DNA from: UBA6912 sp963792895
Lineage (GTDB): Bacteria; Actinomycetota; Acidimicrobiia; Spongiisociales; UBA5794
Reading direction: 5' to 3'
Assembly (NCBI GenBank): GCA_963792895.1
Contig: CAWBYA010000003.1
Location: forward strand, 1 to 64,000
DNA length: 64,000 nt
Position 1 is the stretch's first letter. Every line of letters begins with the position of its first letter. The notes beneath the pieces are model-generated. The model had not been told where the DNA came from. It ran no database searches and worked only from the letters and a program-made list of their open reading frames with translations. This document shows positions 35,890 through 44,532 of this stretch, in pieces. The translations under genes and the position numbers were made by a program.

Positions 35890-37347
35890 TCAGCCGGCAG
35901 GGTCGTCGCCCGATGCGGTGCGCCTACCGAACGTGGTGCGCAGCACGGTGTGGGCGGCGTTGAACCCGCACATGCCGTGGGTGCCCGCCCCCGGGGCCGT
36001 CGCCGATGAGCAGAGGAACACGTCATCGAGGGGTGTCGCATACGGATGAGGCGAGAAGCGGGGCCTGCCGATGAGCTGCCCGAGCGTCACAGCACCGCCC
36101 GCGATGGAGCCGTTGACGTTGTTCGGGTTGTATGCCTCGTACGCTGCGGGACCCATCGTGTGGCGGGCGAGGATCGTGTCACGAAAGCCGGGGGCGTAGC
36201 GCTCGATCTGAGCTTCGATCGCTTCGCTCGCATCGCCGTCCCAGCTCTCCGGGACATGGCAGTAGGCCCACGCGACGTGCTTGCGGTCCGGTGCGCGGGT
36301 GGAATCGAAGAGGGTTGGCTGGGTGAGGAGCACGAAGGGACGCTCAGGGGGACGGTGCTCCCAGGCGGCACGTTCGCTCGCTGCGATCTCTTCGAGTGTC
36401 CCGCCGACATGAACCGTTGCGCTCTGGGACACGGAGGGGTTCACCCACGGGATAGGGTCGCTGAGGGCGTAGTCGACCTTGAAGGAGGCCGGACCGTAGC
36501 GCCAGCGCCGCATGCGTCTGCCGGAGAGACGGCCGAGCCGGTCGCCTGCAAGCTCAACGAATTGGGCTGGGGTGACGTCGAGCAGGGTCGCATCGGCGGC
36601 GGGGAGCTCGTCGAGCGATTTCACCCACCATCCCGTCCGGATCTCGCCTCCCAGCGTCTCGAGATACGACGCCATGGCCTTCGTGAGCTGGTGAGAGCCA
36701 CCCTTGACGATTGGCCAGCCGTTGCGGTGACCGGCGATCGCAAGTGCCAGCCCCACCCCGTTGGTAGCGACATAGTCGAGCGGCAGCACCGAGTGTGCGG
36801 CAAGACCCGCGATGAGCGCCTTTGCCCCTGGCGTCTCGAACCGAGCGGCGAAACGGGTTGCAGGCAGCAACGCGGCCAGGCCGAAACGCGCCATCGTCAA
36901 AGGGTGGCGGGGGACCCGGAGGAGCGGCTGCAGGCTGCCGTCGATGATGGCGTCGGCGGCATCGGCGAGCGGCCCGATGAGCCGGCGGTAGACCGCCTCG
37001 TCCTCGCCCAGGTCCGCCGCGGTTGCCGACACGGAGCCTGCGAGGAGAGACACCAACCCGTCGTCCAGAGGATGAGCGACAGAAACCGGCGGGGTGATCC
37101 ACTCCAGCCCGTGTTGGTGAAGCGGGAGGCGGGAGAGAAACGGCGAAGCGGGCCCGAACGGGTGGGCCGCCGAGCACACATCGTGCCGGAATCCGGGCAG
37201 GGTCAGCTCTGCCGTCCGCGTGCCGCCGCCGATCTCACCGTATCCCTCGATCACCAGCACTTGCTTGTCGTGGCGTGCCAGCTCGATGGCTGCGGCGAGC
37301 CCGTTTGGCCCCGAGCCGACGACGACCGCGTCGTATCTGTCGCTCAT
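35890..37347 (-). CDS. FAD-dependent oxidoreductase, phytoene-desaturase-like
   Basis: A 485-residue flavoprotein. The N-terminus has VVVGSGPNGLAAAIELARHDKQVLVIEGYGEIGGGTRTAELTLPGFRHDVCSAAHP in order, giving the GxGxxG FAD motif, the Glu strand end and the GGGTRT loop. The C-terminus has YATPLDDVFLCSSATAPGAGTHGMCGFNAAHTVL, the FAD-contact block of CrtI-like enzymes. These actinobacterial paralogs are not proven carotenoid desaturases. It heads the minus-strand run with malQ and alkD (55 bp gap). Confidence 0.87.
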   Translation of the reverse strand: MSDRYDAVVVGSGPNGLAAAIELARHDKQVLVIEGYGEIGGGTRTAELTLPGFRHDVCSAAHPFGPASPFLSRLPLHQHGLEWITPPVSVAHPLDDGLVSLLAGSVSATAADLGEDEAVYRRLIGPLADAADAIIDGSLQPLLRVPRHPLTMARFGLAALLPATRFAARFETPGAKALIAGLAAHSVLPLDYVATNGVGLALAIAGHRNGWPIVKGGSHQLTKAMASYLETLGGEIRTGWWVKSLDELPAADATLLDVTPAQFVELAGDRLGRLSGRRMRRWRYGPASFKVDYALSDPIPWVNPSVSQSATVHVGGTLEEIAASERAAWEHRPPERPFVLLTQPTLFDSTRAPDRKHVAWAYCHVPESWDGDASEAIEAQIERYAPGFRDTILARHTMGPAAYEAYNPNNVNGSIAGGAVTLGQLIGRPRFSPHPYATPLDDVFLCSSATAPGAGTHGMCGFNAAHTVLRTTFGRRTASGDDPAG

Positions 37348-37407
37348 GCGTCCAGCGTACGGCTCTCCGTGTGGGTGACGGGCGTGATGTGTGCGCGCCT
37401 GCCCGCT

Positions 37408-37423
37408 CCGGGGGCGCCCCCGG
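37408..37423. terminator. Perfect palindrome downstream of the thioredoxin gene
   Basis: CCGGGGGCGCCCCCGG, a 16-bp perfect palindrome 18 nt past the thioredoxin stop on the minus strand and 60 nt upstream of the oxidoreductase gene. Confidence 0.6.
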
Positions 37424-37440
37424 CTGCGTCGGTGCTGCGA

Positions 37441-37854
37441 TCAGCCGTGGGCGTGGTTCTCGTGGTCGTGGCCCTCGTGGTCGTGGTCGTGGCCTTCGTG
37501 CTCCTCTTCGATCTGGCGCCGAACCTCGTCCATGTCGAGTGCCTGCGCCTGCTCGACGAGATCCGTGAGTGCAGGCTCAGGGAGGGCACCGGGCTGCGAG
37601 AAGATGCCGATCTGGTCGCGGAAGATCATCAGTGTCGGGATCGAGCGGACATTGAAGTACTGCGCCAGCTCGGGCTCGGCCTCGGTGTCGACCTTGGCGA
37701 AGACGGCATCCGGATACTGTTCCGAGACCTTTTCGTAGACGGGCCCGAACATCTTGCACGGGCCGCACCACTCAGCCCAGAAGTCAACGAGCACCATGGT
37801 GTTGTCCACGATGGTCTGCTCGAACGTGTCCTTTGTCAGGTTGAGGGTCGGCAC
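37441..37854 (-). CDS. Thioredoxin with histidine/acidic C-terminal tail
   Basis: A 137-residue protein with the thioredoxin fold: MVLVDFWAEWCGPCKMFGPVYEKVSEQYPD, VDTEAEPELAQYFNVRSIPTLMIF and the active site WCGPC at 29-33. After a short helix, the last 22 residues are almost only His, Glu, Asp and Gly (EGHDHDHEGHDHENHAHG), a likely divalent-metal-binding tail not present in normal thioredoxins. The start is GTG at 37852-37854 with SD GGGAGAAG. It is divergent from the ccm operon, where reductant for haem-ligation cysteines is needed, so a link to cytochrome c maturation is possible. Confidence 0.9.
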   Translation of the reverse strand: MPTLNLTKDTFEQTIVDNTMVLVDFWAEWCGPCKMFGPVYEKVSEQYPDAVFAKVDTEAEPELAQYFNVRSIPTLMIFRDQIGIFSQPGALPEPALTDLVEQAQALDMDEVRRQIEEEHEGHDHDHEGHDHENHAHG

Positions 37855-37868
37855 TGTCTTCTCCCGTC

Positions 37869-37922
37869 GATGTCGGCATTTCGGCCGCTGATGATGATGT
37901 CGGCACTCTGGCCGCTGATGGT
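37869..37922 (-). repeat. Two tandem 27-bp repeats in the thioredoxin leader
   Basis: Units 37869-37895 and 37896-37922 share GATGTCGGCA and GGCCGCTGATG and differ at only a few bases. They lie directly upstream of the thioredoxin SD in the 175-bp divergent region. Their role is unknown; they could be operator copies. Confidence 0.75.
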
Positions 37923-38017
37923 CCGGTGGAGGAAACCCGCACGGTAGGCCAACGTATTCCACGACCCGAATGCGGGGCGCGACGCTGCGCCTGCCGCTGT
38001 GGCGCCGGTAGGGCCCG

Positions 38018-38023
38018 TACACT
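38018..38023 (+). promoter_or_regulatory. -10 box of a leaderless ccm operon transcript
   Basis: TACACT ends 6 nt before the ccmA GTG start at 38030. No convincing -35 element is seen. Confidence 0.4.
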
Positions 38024-38029
38024 CGGTAC

Positions 38030-38674
38030 GTGGTTTCGGCAGCTCCCGTCGTTTCGCTTGCCGGTGTCGCGGTCCGGCTGGGGGCGACGTCGATCCTCCG
38101 CGACCTCGACATGACGCTGGGGCCGGGTGAGGTGGTAGGGCTGTTCGGCGCCAACGGTGCGGGCAAGACAACCCTCCTCCGGCTCCTGGCGACGCTGGTT
38201 CGTCCGGCGTCGGGCACTGCGATGGTGCTCGGCGTCGACATCGCCACCGCCGGTCGGCTCGACGTGCGACGTCGCATCGGCCTCATCGGCCACAGCCCGG
38301 CGCTCTACCCGGAGCTGACACTGCGCGAGAACCTGGCTTTCGCCGCCGACGTCATGGGTGTTGCACCGCACGCCGTGGACGACGCCTTCGGGGTCGTTGG
38401 GTTCGGGGGCGTTGCCGACCGACGGGCGGCAGCGTGCTCCTACGGCATGCAGCGCCGGGCGGAGTTCGCACGCGAGCTGATGCTCGCGCCCGACCTGTTG
38501 CTTCTCGACGAGCCGCACTCGGCCCTCGATGCGGCAGCCGTAGACCTCGTGGGCCATCTCGCCGATGCAACCGCGGCGAGGGGAGGCGCGGCGGTGCTCG
38601 TCTCACATGATCGGGAGCGGGTCGAGAAGCTCGTGGGCCGCAGCGTCGAGCTCGTTGGTGGCAGCCTCCAATGA
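38030..38674 (+). CDS. ccmA: Haem exporter ATP-binding protein CcmA
   Basis: A 214-residue ABC ATPase. Walker A GANGAGKTT, Q-loop region IGHSPALYPELTLRENLAFAADVMG, degenerate signature CSYGMQRRAEFAREL, Walker B LLLLDEPHSALD and H loop VSHDRE. It is the first gene of the ccm operon and its stop overlaps the ccmB start (ATGA). Together with CcmB, CcmC and CcmD it drives release of holo-CcmE from the membrane complex. The signature motif SYGMQRR differs from canonical SSGQQRR. Confidence 0.88.
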   Translation: MVSAAPVVSLAGVAVRLGATSILRDLDMTLGPGEVVGLFGANGAGKTTLLRLLATLVRPASGTAMVLGVDIATAGRLDVRRRIGLIGHSPALYPELTLRENLAFAADVMGVAPHAVDDAFGVVGFGGVADRRAAACSYGMQRRAEFARELMLAPDLLLLDEPHSALDAAAVDLVGHLADATAARGGAAVLVSHDRERVEKLVGRSVELVGGSLQ

Positions 38675-39352
38675 CGGTCGCCTCTCCTTCGCTGTGGCCG
38701 CAGGCCGTCGCCGTTGCTCGCCGCGACCTGCTGCAGGGAGCGTCGCCGTGGCGAAGTCACCTGGGTCACCTTGCCGTTCGGCGCAATTGCCCTCCTCCTG
38801 ATTCCGCTCGCCATCGGCATCGACGCCCCCACGTTGCGCCGTATCGGCCCTGGTCTCTACTGGATCGTCGTCCTCCTGTTCGGCGTGCTCGTCACTGTGC
38901 GGCGGACGGCGACGGAGGGATCTGCCGATCGTGATCTCGCCATGCGTCTCGGCATCGACCCGGCTGCCGCGTTCGTCGGGCGTTCCCTCGCGAACAGCGG
39001 ACTCCTGTTGGTCTTCGAAATGGTCGTCGGCGTAGTTGCGGTCGCGCTGTACGACATCCGGCTCAGCCAGTGGCCGTGGCTGTTCGTGGTCGTGCCCGCG
39101 GCTGGGCTCGGCCTCGGGTTGCTCGGAACCCTTGCCGGGGCCATCGCCGCCGGGGAGGGTGGGGCGAACCTCGTCCCGTTTCTGGTGGCGCCGCTCGCCA
39201 TCCCGCTGCTCCTCGGTGCGACCCAGTCGCTCGATGCCGGTTTGGGAGGGGGCGACGGTAGTCTCCCATGGGTACTGCTGATGGTGCTCGTAGACGTCAT
39301 CTTGGTGATCGTCGGCGTCCTCACCGCACGGCCGCTTCAGGAGACACAATGA
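38671..39352 (+). CDS. ccmB: Haem exporter permease CcmB, one frameshift
   Basis: A membrane protein of about 226 residues with six predicted helices. It begins SLWPQAVAVARRDLLQGASPW and, after a +1 shift near 38745, continues EVTWVTLPFGAIALLLIPLAIG, then LGIDPAAAFVGRSLANSGLLLVFEMVVGVVAVALYDIRL and VPFLVAPLAIPLLLGATQS. Start and stop codons overlap ccmA and ccmC (both ATGA). The order and helix pattern are those of CcmB although the sequence is divergent. Confidence 0.85.
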
Positions 39353-40089
39353 CCGGTATCCCAGCGACGGCAACCCACCGCTCGTGGCTCGATACGGCAG
39401 CGATCGTCGCTGCTGCCGGTGCGCTCGGTCTTGCGTTCTTGACGCCTCCCGAGGCCACCCAAGGCAACGTCGCTCGCCTCTTCTACATCCACGTACCAAC
39501 GATTCTGGTGGCCTATGCGTGCTTCGCGCTCGTGCTGATCGGCGGCGCCGGCTATCTCGTCACCAAGCGCCGTGGATGGGATCATCTCGCCGTGGCTTCT
39601 GCGGAGGTCGGGGTCGTGTCAACAGGGCTCACCGTTGTCATCGGCATGATCTGGGCCAAGCCGACGTGGGGCGTGTACTGGACCTGGAGCGCCCGGCTGA
39701 CCCTCACCGCGGTGCTCTTCTTCACGTACCTCGGCTATCTGGCCCTGCGCCGTGCCATCGAGGACCCGGAGGCTCGGGCGCGCCGTGCCGGCGTGTACGG
39801 CATCTTGTCCATCGCGCTGATCCCCGTCGTCCACTTCTCCGTGCTGTGGTGGCGAGACGTCCATCAGCCGCCGACGCTGCTGCGCCCTGACGAGATGCAG
39901 ATGGACGGCATCCTCCTCGGCGCCTTCTTCGCCGGTCTCGTCGCATACGCCGTGGTCGCCGCGGCACTCATCGTTCGCCGCTACCGCCTCGGCGCCGCTG
40001 AGGCCGAGTTGGAACGGCGCTTGCGCCACGGAGCCGGGGCGATCGCAGGCGATGCCGTGTCGGCTCCGCAGCTGGAGCGCAAGACATGA
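39349..40089 (+). CDS. ccmC: Cytochrome c maturation protein CcmC
   Basis: A 246-residue six-helix membrane protein that loads haem onto CcmE. The tryptophan-rich haem-handling motif is present as WGVYWTWSARLTLTAVLFFTYLGYLALR, with the flanking histidines in LFYIHVPTILVAY and IPVVHFSVLWWRDVHQPPTL. In canonical CcmC the motif has Asp where Ser is seen here (WTWSARLT). Overlaps ccmB and ccmD by ATGA. Confidence 0.94.
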   Translation: MTGIPATATHRSWLDTAAIVAAAGALGLAFLTPPEATQGNVARLFYIHVPTILVAYACFALVLIGGAGYLVTKRRGWDHLAVASAEVGVVSTGLTVVIGMIWAKPTWGVYWTWSARLTLTAVLFFTYLGYLALRRAIEDPEARARRAGVYGILSIALIPVVHFSVLWWRDVHQPPTLLRPDEMQMDGILLGAFFAGLVAYAVVAAALIVRRYRLGAAEAELERRLRHGAGAIAGDAVSAPQLERKT

Positions 40090-40208
40090 GCGGGTGGGGT
40101 TGGGTCGTGTGGGGTTACGGCGTCGTCGGAGTGGTGCTGGCTGCCTACGTCGTTTCCCTGACCACCCGACTGCGCAACGTGCGCCGCCGTCTCGACGAGT
40201 TGGATTGA
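40086..40208 (+). CDS. ccmD: CcmD-like small membrane protein
   Basis: A 40-residue protein, easily missed because of its length. It has one membrane helix (VVWGYGVVGVVLAAYVVSL) followed by a basic cytoplasmic tail (TTRLRNVRRRLDELD), the classic CcmD pattern including the Y in the helix. Its ATG overlaps the ccmC stop and ccmE starts 1 nt after its stop. CcmD stabilises the CcmABC-CcmE complex. Confidence 0.88.
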   Translation: MSGWGWVVWGYGVVGVVLAAYVVSLTTRLRNVRRRLDELD

Positions 40209-40209
40209 C

Positions 40210-40635
40210 ATGCGGCGCTATTGGCGATTCGTGCTGCCCGCCGCACTGATCGCAGTCGTGATCGGTGTGCTCGTCGTGACGCTGCAATCCAACCTCGTGT
40301 TCTTCAACACGCCCACGGAGTTGATCGACGGGGGGCCGATCACGGACCGGGTGCGGCTCGGCGGGCAGGTCGTCGAGGGGAGCGTGACCTCGAGCGACGA
40401 CGCCGTCGAGTTCGCCGTCACCGACGGTCGCCAGGTCGTGCAGGTGGTGCACGCTGGGGCTCCACAACAGCTGTTCCGCGAAGGGGTCGGGGTCGTCGTC
40501 GAAGGCACGTGGGACGGGTCGCGGTTCTCGAGCGACTCCATGCTGGTCAAGCACGACGAGCAATACCGCACGGAAGAAGGCGACGTGTACGAGCCGGGCG
40601 TCGATTACTTGCCAAGTGCGGGGTCGGGATCGTGA
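40210..40635 (+). CDS. ccmE: Periplasmic haem chaperone CcmE
   Basis: A 141-residue OB-fold protein with an N-terminal anchor (WRFVLPAALIAVVIGVLVVTL). The haem-binding motif is VKHDEQYR, with the covalent His115 and Tyr119, followed by an acidic Tyr-rich tail EEGDVYEPG. This is the His-type CcmE, not the Cys-type variant found in some archaea and sulfate reducers. Stop and ccmF start overlap as GTGA. Confidence 0.95.
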   Translation: MRRYWRFVLPAALIAVVIGVLVVTLQSNLVFFNTPTELIDGGPITDRVRLGGQVVEGSVTSSDDAVEFAVTDGRQVVQVVHAGAPQQLFREGVGVVVEGTWDGSRFSSDSMLVKHDEQYRTEEGDVYEPGVDYLPSAGSGS

Positions 40636-42671
40636 GCTCGCTCATCGGCTTGATGGCGGTGCTGGCCGCCCTCGCCGGCTCTGTGGCGCTCGCCTGGACC
40701 GGTTTTCAGGTCAGCCGGGATCGGAAACCAACGGCTGCACTGCGCACGCCCGTGCTCCTCGTGCTGCTGGGCGGCATTGTCGCCATGCTCGCTCTCGAGA
40801 CGGCGATCCTGAGCCACGACTTCACGATCGCCTACGTGGCCAGCCACACGTCGACCACGACGCCGTTCATCTTCCTGCTCGCCTCTGGCTGGGCGGCACT
40901 CGAGGGGAGCATCGTGTTGTGGGGGCTCGTGCTGGCGGTGTTCACCTATCTCGTTGCCCGGACCGTCAGGGCGGGTGACGGGCTCGGTGCGGGTGCGCTC
41001 TCCGTGATGGGTCTCGTCGGGGTCTTCTGGTTTGGGCTGATGGCGACGGTCGCCAACCCATTCGAGGTGTGCACCGCCGCGGCGACGGTTGGCTGCACGG
41101 AGACGTCGTGGTGGCCGCTGGCGGCTGCCGTCGCTCCGCTCGAAGGGCGTCGGCGCCAATCCGTTGCTCCAGAACCACATCCTGATGGCGATCCACCCGC
41201 CGATGCTCTACCTCGGCTACGTCGGGCTCACCGTGCCGTACGCCTTTGCGATGTCGGCGCTCGCTCGAGGGGAGCGGGGAAAGGTGTGGCTCGACCGAAC
41301 CCACCGCTGGTCGCTCGTCGCGTGGTGTTTCCTCACGTTCGGCATCCTGCTCGGCGCGTGGTGGTCCTACGAGGTGCTCGGCTGGGGTGGATACTGGGCG
41401 TGGGATCCGGTCGAGAACGCCGCGTTTCTTGCCCTGGCTGGTTGCGACTGCGTTCCTCCACTCGGCCGTGGTCCAGCGCAGGCGCGGAATGCTCCAGGCG
41501 TGGAACTTCGCCCTCGTCATCGCCGCGTTCTCGCTCACCATCCTGGGCACCTTCCTCACCCGGTCGGGCGTCATCCTCTCCGTGCACAGCTTCACCCAGT
41601 CGGCCGTCGGCCCGACCATCCTCGGGTTCCTCGGCGTGGTGGTCGTCGGCTCCCTGGCTCTGTTTGCGATGCGGGTCCACCTCGTGGCGTCTTCGCCTCG
41701 GCTCGAGTCGCTCGCCAGCAGGGAGGGCGTGTTTCTGCTCAACAACCTGCTGCTGACGGTGTTCGCTTTCACGGTCCTGGTGGGGACGATGTACCCGCTG
41801 CTCGTGGAGGCCTTCTCCGGCAGGCAGGTGTCGGTCGGGACGACCGTTCTTCGACCGCGTCACCCTTCCCGATTGCCTTTGCCCTGCTGCTGGCGCTCGG
41901 GGTCGGCCCGATCGCTCCCTACCGGGTCGCCAGACCGGCGGTGGTCTGGGAGCGCATCCGGACGCCGCTGCGTACGGCACTCGTTGCCGGGGCGGGAGCC
42001 GTTCTCGCTCGGGGTGCGGTCGGTGCCGACGGTCATCATCGTCGTCCTGGCGTCGTTCGTGATCGGGGTGATCGTCCGCCAGCTCTGGTCGCAGGTCGTC
42101 GCCCCTGCGGCCCGAGCTCGGGATACGGAAAGCCACCTCACGGCTGCTGCGTCGCGATGCGGGATATTGGGGCGGCCAGATCGCCCACGTCGGGCTCGCG
42201 CTCGTCGCCGTTGCCATCGCAACCTCTACTGCACTGGCCGTCCGTCAGGAGGTGCGCCTCACGCCGGGCGAGGCGGCTGCGGTGGAGAGCTACTGCATCC
42301 AGTACGAAGGTCCCTTCACCGAGAGCACGCCGCAACGCTCGGTCGAGGGTGCCCGGCTCGTGCTGTTGCGCGCCGACTGCACGACGGAGATCCGCCCGAT
42401 GGCGCCGCGCCTCAATCGGTACCCGAACTCGGCGCAGGCCGTGGCGACACCCGATGTGCGTACCGGACTCGTCGACGATGTGTACGTGTCGCTGGCCGGC
42501 GGATCTGCCGACGAGATCGTGCTCGACGTGTTCGTCTTCCCGCTGATGTGGCTGCTGTGGGTGGGTGGCATGATCACCGTCGCCGGGGGAGCGTGGTCGT
42601 TCGTCGGGCGCAAGCCGCCGCGAGGCCACCCCGTCGAACGTCCGCCCGTCGAGGTGTCTGCGCGTGACTGA
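40632..42671 (+). CDS. ccmF: Haem lyase subunit CcmF, disrupted by about six +1 frameshifts
   Basis: The ordered fragments rebuild a normal CcmF: ETAILSHDFTIAYVASHTS, then GANPLLQNHILMAIHPPMLYLGYVG, WWSYEVLGWGGYWAWDPVEN (WWD-type haem motif), LPWLVATAFLHSAVVQ, LTILGTFLTRSGVILSVHSF, LLNNLLLTVFAFTVLVGTMYPLL and YWGGQIAHVGLALVAVAIA, and a periplasmic part ending in a final helix (FVFPLMWLLWVGGMITV). Breaks are near 41145, 41431, 41842, 41868, 42005 and 42120; each is cured by removing one base, and the net frame returns to that of the start codon. Neighbours ccmC, ccmE and ccmI are intact, so this is either a poor-quality stretch or an early pseudogene. GTG start overlaps the ccmE stop. Confidence 0.88.
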
Positions 42672-43106
42672 GCTCCGGCGATGGGCGGGATGGGCAGGCG
42701 CAGCACTCGCCGCAGTTGTGATCGTCGTCGGCCTCCTCCCGGGGAGCGCCGCACCTGTAGACGACGGGCGCGAGCCGTCGCCCTCGCCTCGAACCTGCGG
42801 TGCCCCTTTTGTCAGGGTGAGTCCATCGCCGAGGCTCCTTCTCAGGTCGCGCGCGACCTCGAGGCGTTCATCGTCGAAAAGGTCGGCGAGGGCTGGACCG
42901 ATCAGGAGATCTATGCCTTCTTCGAGGCTCGTTATGGAGAGCGGGTGCGGCTCGACCCGCCGCTTGCCGGCTGGGGCGCGGCGCTCTGGCTCAGTCCGCT
43001 CGCCCTCCTCGGCGTCGGTGTGGCCGCGATCGTGAGCCGCAGACGGGCCCGTCCTGTGCCGACTTCCGTGGCGTCGGGAGTCGTCCCGAAAGTGGAGGCA
43101 TCGTGA
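42664..43106 (+). CDS. ccmH: Cytochrome c maturation protein CcmH (thiol-oxidoreductase), one frameshift
   Basis: A membrane-anchored protein of about 148 residues. An N-terminal signal/anchor (WAGAALAAVVIVVGLLPG) precedes the diagnostic LRCPFCQGESIAEAPSQVARDL, with the two cysteines that reduce apocytochrome c, and a C-terminal membrane helix (ALWLSPLALLGVGVAAIVS). A -1 frameshift in the GGG run 42766-42768 separates signal and Cys motif; adding one G restores the reading. The gene overlaps the ccmF end by 8 nt and the ccmI-like start by GTGA. Confidence 0.92.
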
Positions 43107-43879
43107 TCGGTGCGGTCGGTGCACTGGAGGATCAGCTCGAGCAGGTCGAGCGCGATCTCGCCGAGGTGGATGAGCAGGTGGCTGCGGGGGAGCTCGACTC
43201 GCAGACGGCGGATGAGTTGCGCGCCACCTACCGGTCCGAGCGGTCCCGCATCGTGGACGAGATCGACGAATTGGCGGCTATGCCTGCCGGCGACGTTCCG
43301 CCTCGCGACCGAAAGCGGGCACTGATCGGGGTCGGCGTCCTCCTCGTTGCGTTCCTGGTGGTCACCGTTGCGCTCCTGAACACCGTGCAGCAGCGCGATC
43401 CAGGCGAACTCGTGACCGGTGGCATCGCGTCTGATGTTGCTTCGGGTGGAGTGGATCTCTCGCAGGTGAGCAACGAGGAGATGGAAGACGTTGTCGCCGC
43501 CAACCCCAACGTGCCGGCCATGCGCCTTGCGCTCGCCAGGCGATACTTCGAGGCGGGCGAATTCGACGACGCGCTCGATCACTACCTCGTCGTGCTCGAA
43601 CAGCAGCCGGATGATCCGGAGGCTCTCGCCAGCATCGGATGGATGACGTTCCTCTCTGCACGGGCAGACGTCGCCGAGACGTACGTGGAGCGTGCGATCG
43701 AGATCGAGCCCGACTACGTCCAGGCCTACTGGTTCTTGGGGAACATCCGATTGCTGGGCCTCGGCGACGCCGTGGGCGCCGTCGCACCGCTCGAGCGGCT
43801 CCTCTCGTACGAAGGAGTGCCAGATGACGTGCGGAACCAGGCGGAGGACCTGCTCGCTCAGGCGCGCGCCGAGTCATGA
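43103..43879 (+). CDS. TPR protein, CcmI-like
   Basis: A 258-residue protein. The N-terminal region is acidic coiled coil (LEDQLEQVERDLAEVDEQVAAGELDSQTADEL), then one membrane helix (ALIGVGVLLVAFLVVTVALL, about 73-92) and tetratricopeptide-type repeats (MRLALARRYFEAGEFDDALDHYLVVLEQQPDDPEAL, then ARADVAETYVERAIEIEPDYVQAYW). CcmI proteins hold apocytochrome c for the haem lyase. Position between ccmH and the ccmG-like gene, with 4-nt overlaps on both sides, supports this role. Confidence 0.85.
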   Translation: MIGAVGALEDQLEQVERDLAEVDEQVAAGELDSQTADELRATYRSERSRIVDEIDELAAMPAGDVPPRDRKRALIGVGVLLVAFLVVTVALLNTVQQRDPGELVTGGIASDVASGGVDLSQVSNEEMEDVVAANPNVPAMRLALARRYFEAGEFDDALDHYLVVLEQQPDDPEALASIGWMTFLSARADVAETYVERAIEIEPDYVQAYWFLGNIRLLGLGDAVGAVAPLERLLSYEGVPDDVRNQAEDLLAQARAES

Positions 43880-44478
43880 CGCAGCCGCGGCGTTCGCTGC
43901 TGCCCTTTGCCATCGTCGTCGCCGTTGGCGTGATCGTCATCGTGCTCGGCGTCGTCTTCACGAGCCGGTTCGGCACCGATCCGAGCCTCACGGCATCTCC
44001 CCTCATCGGCCAGCCAGCGCCCGAGCTGAGCCTGCCATATCTCGAAGTGGACGGAGACTTCGACTTCGCATCTCTCGACGGTCGAGTGGCGGTGGTGAAC
44101 TTCTGGGCATCGTGGTGTCTCGCCTGCCGGGACGAGCACGAGACGCTGCTCCAGGCGGCAGCCGAATACGCAGATCTCGACGTCACGTTCGTCGGAGTCA
44201 TGGTGCAGGATCAGCCCGGGAACGGGAGTCGCTTCCTCGATCAACTCGGCAGGGGCGACCCGTACGTCTACGTCGACGATGATCGATCGCGCGCATCCCT
44301 CGAATACGGGGTTCTGGGCGTTCCCGAGACCTTCTTCGTCGACCGCAACGGCGTCATCGTCGCCAAGGTCAGCGGGCCGGTCAACGGTGCGCTGCTGGCC
44401 GGGACCCTCGACGCCATCATCCTGGGGCAAGCCGATGACCTCGGTGTGGTCAAGACGGGCGAGGTCGAGAATCGCTGA
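43876..44478 (+). CDS. Thioredoxin-like CcmG/ResA/DsbE protein
   Basis: A 200-residue membrane-anchored TlpA-family protein. The anchor is FAIVVAVGVIVIVLGVVFTS (about 11-30), followed by PLIGQPAPELSLPYLEVDGDFDFASLDGRVAVVNFWASWCLACRDEHETL in sequence, with the active site WCLAC (80-84), and YGVLGVPETFFVDRNGVIVAK with the cis-Pro loop. It reduces CcmH or apocytochrome c thiols. It ends the ccm operon and is followed by a terminator. Confidence 0.93.
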   Translation: MTQPRRSLLPFAIVVAVGVIVIVLGVVFTSRFGTDPSLTASPLIGQPAPELSLPYLEVDGDFDFASLDGRVAVVNFWASWCLACRDEHETLLQAAAEYADLDVTFVGVMVQDQPGNGSRFLDQLGRGDPYVYVDDDRSRASLEYGVLGVPETFFVDRNGVIVAKVSGPVNGALLAGTLDAIILGQADDLGVVKTGEVENR

Positions 44479-44484
44479 CGCGCT

Positions 44485-44514
44485 GCGGCGGGCGCCCTTC
44501 TGGACGCCCGCCGC
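44485..44514. terminator. Terminator at the end of the ccm operon
   Basis: GCGGCGGGCG and CGCCCGCCGC pair perfectly (10 bp) around a 10-nt loop, 6 nt after the ccmG-like stop and before the converging minus-strand gene. Confidence 0.8.
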
Positions 44515-44532
44515 GGGATCGGGTCGAGGCGC

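Noticed and set aside
36046..37947. Plus-strand 633-codon frame opposite the phytoene-desaturase-like gene
   Set aside because: Arg/Gly-rich antisense shadow with no motif; the minus strand has a full FAD-binding protein and a thioredoxin.
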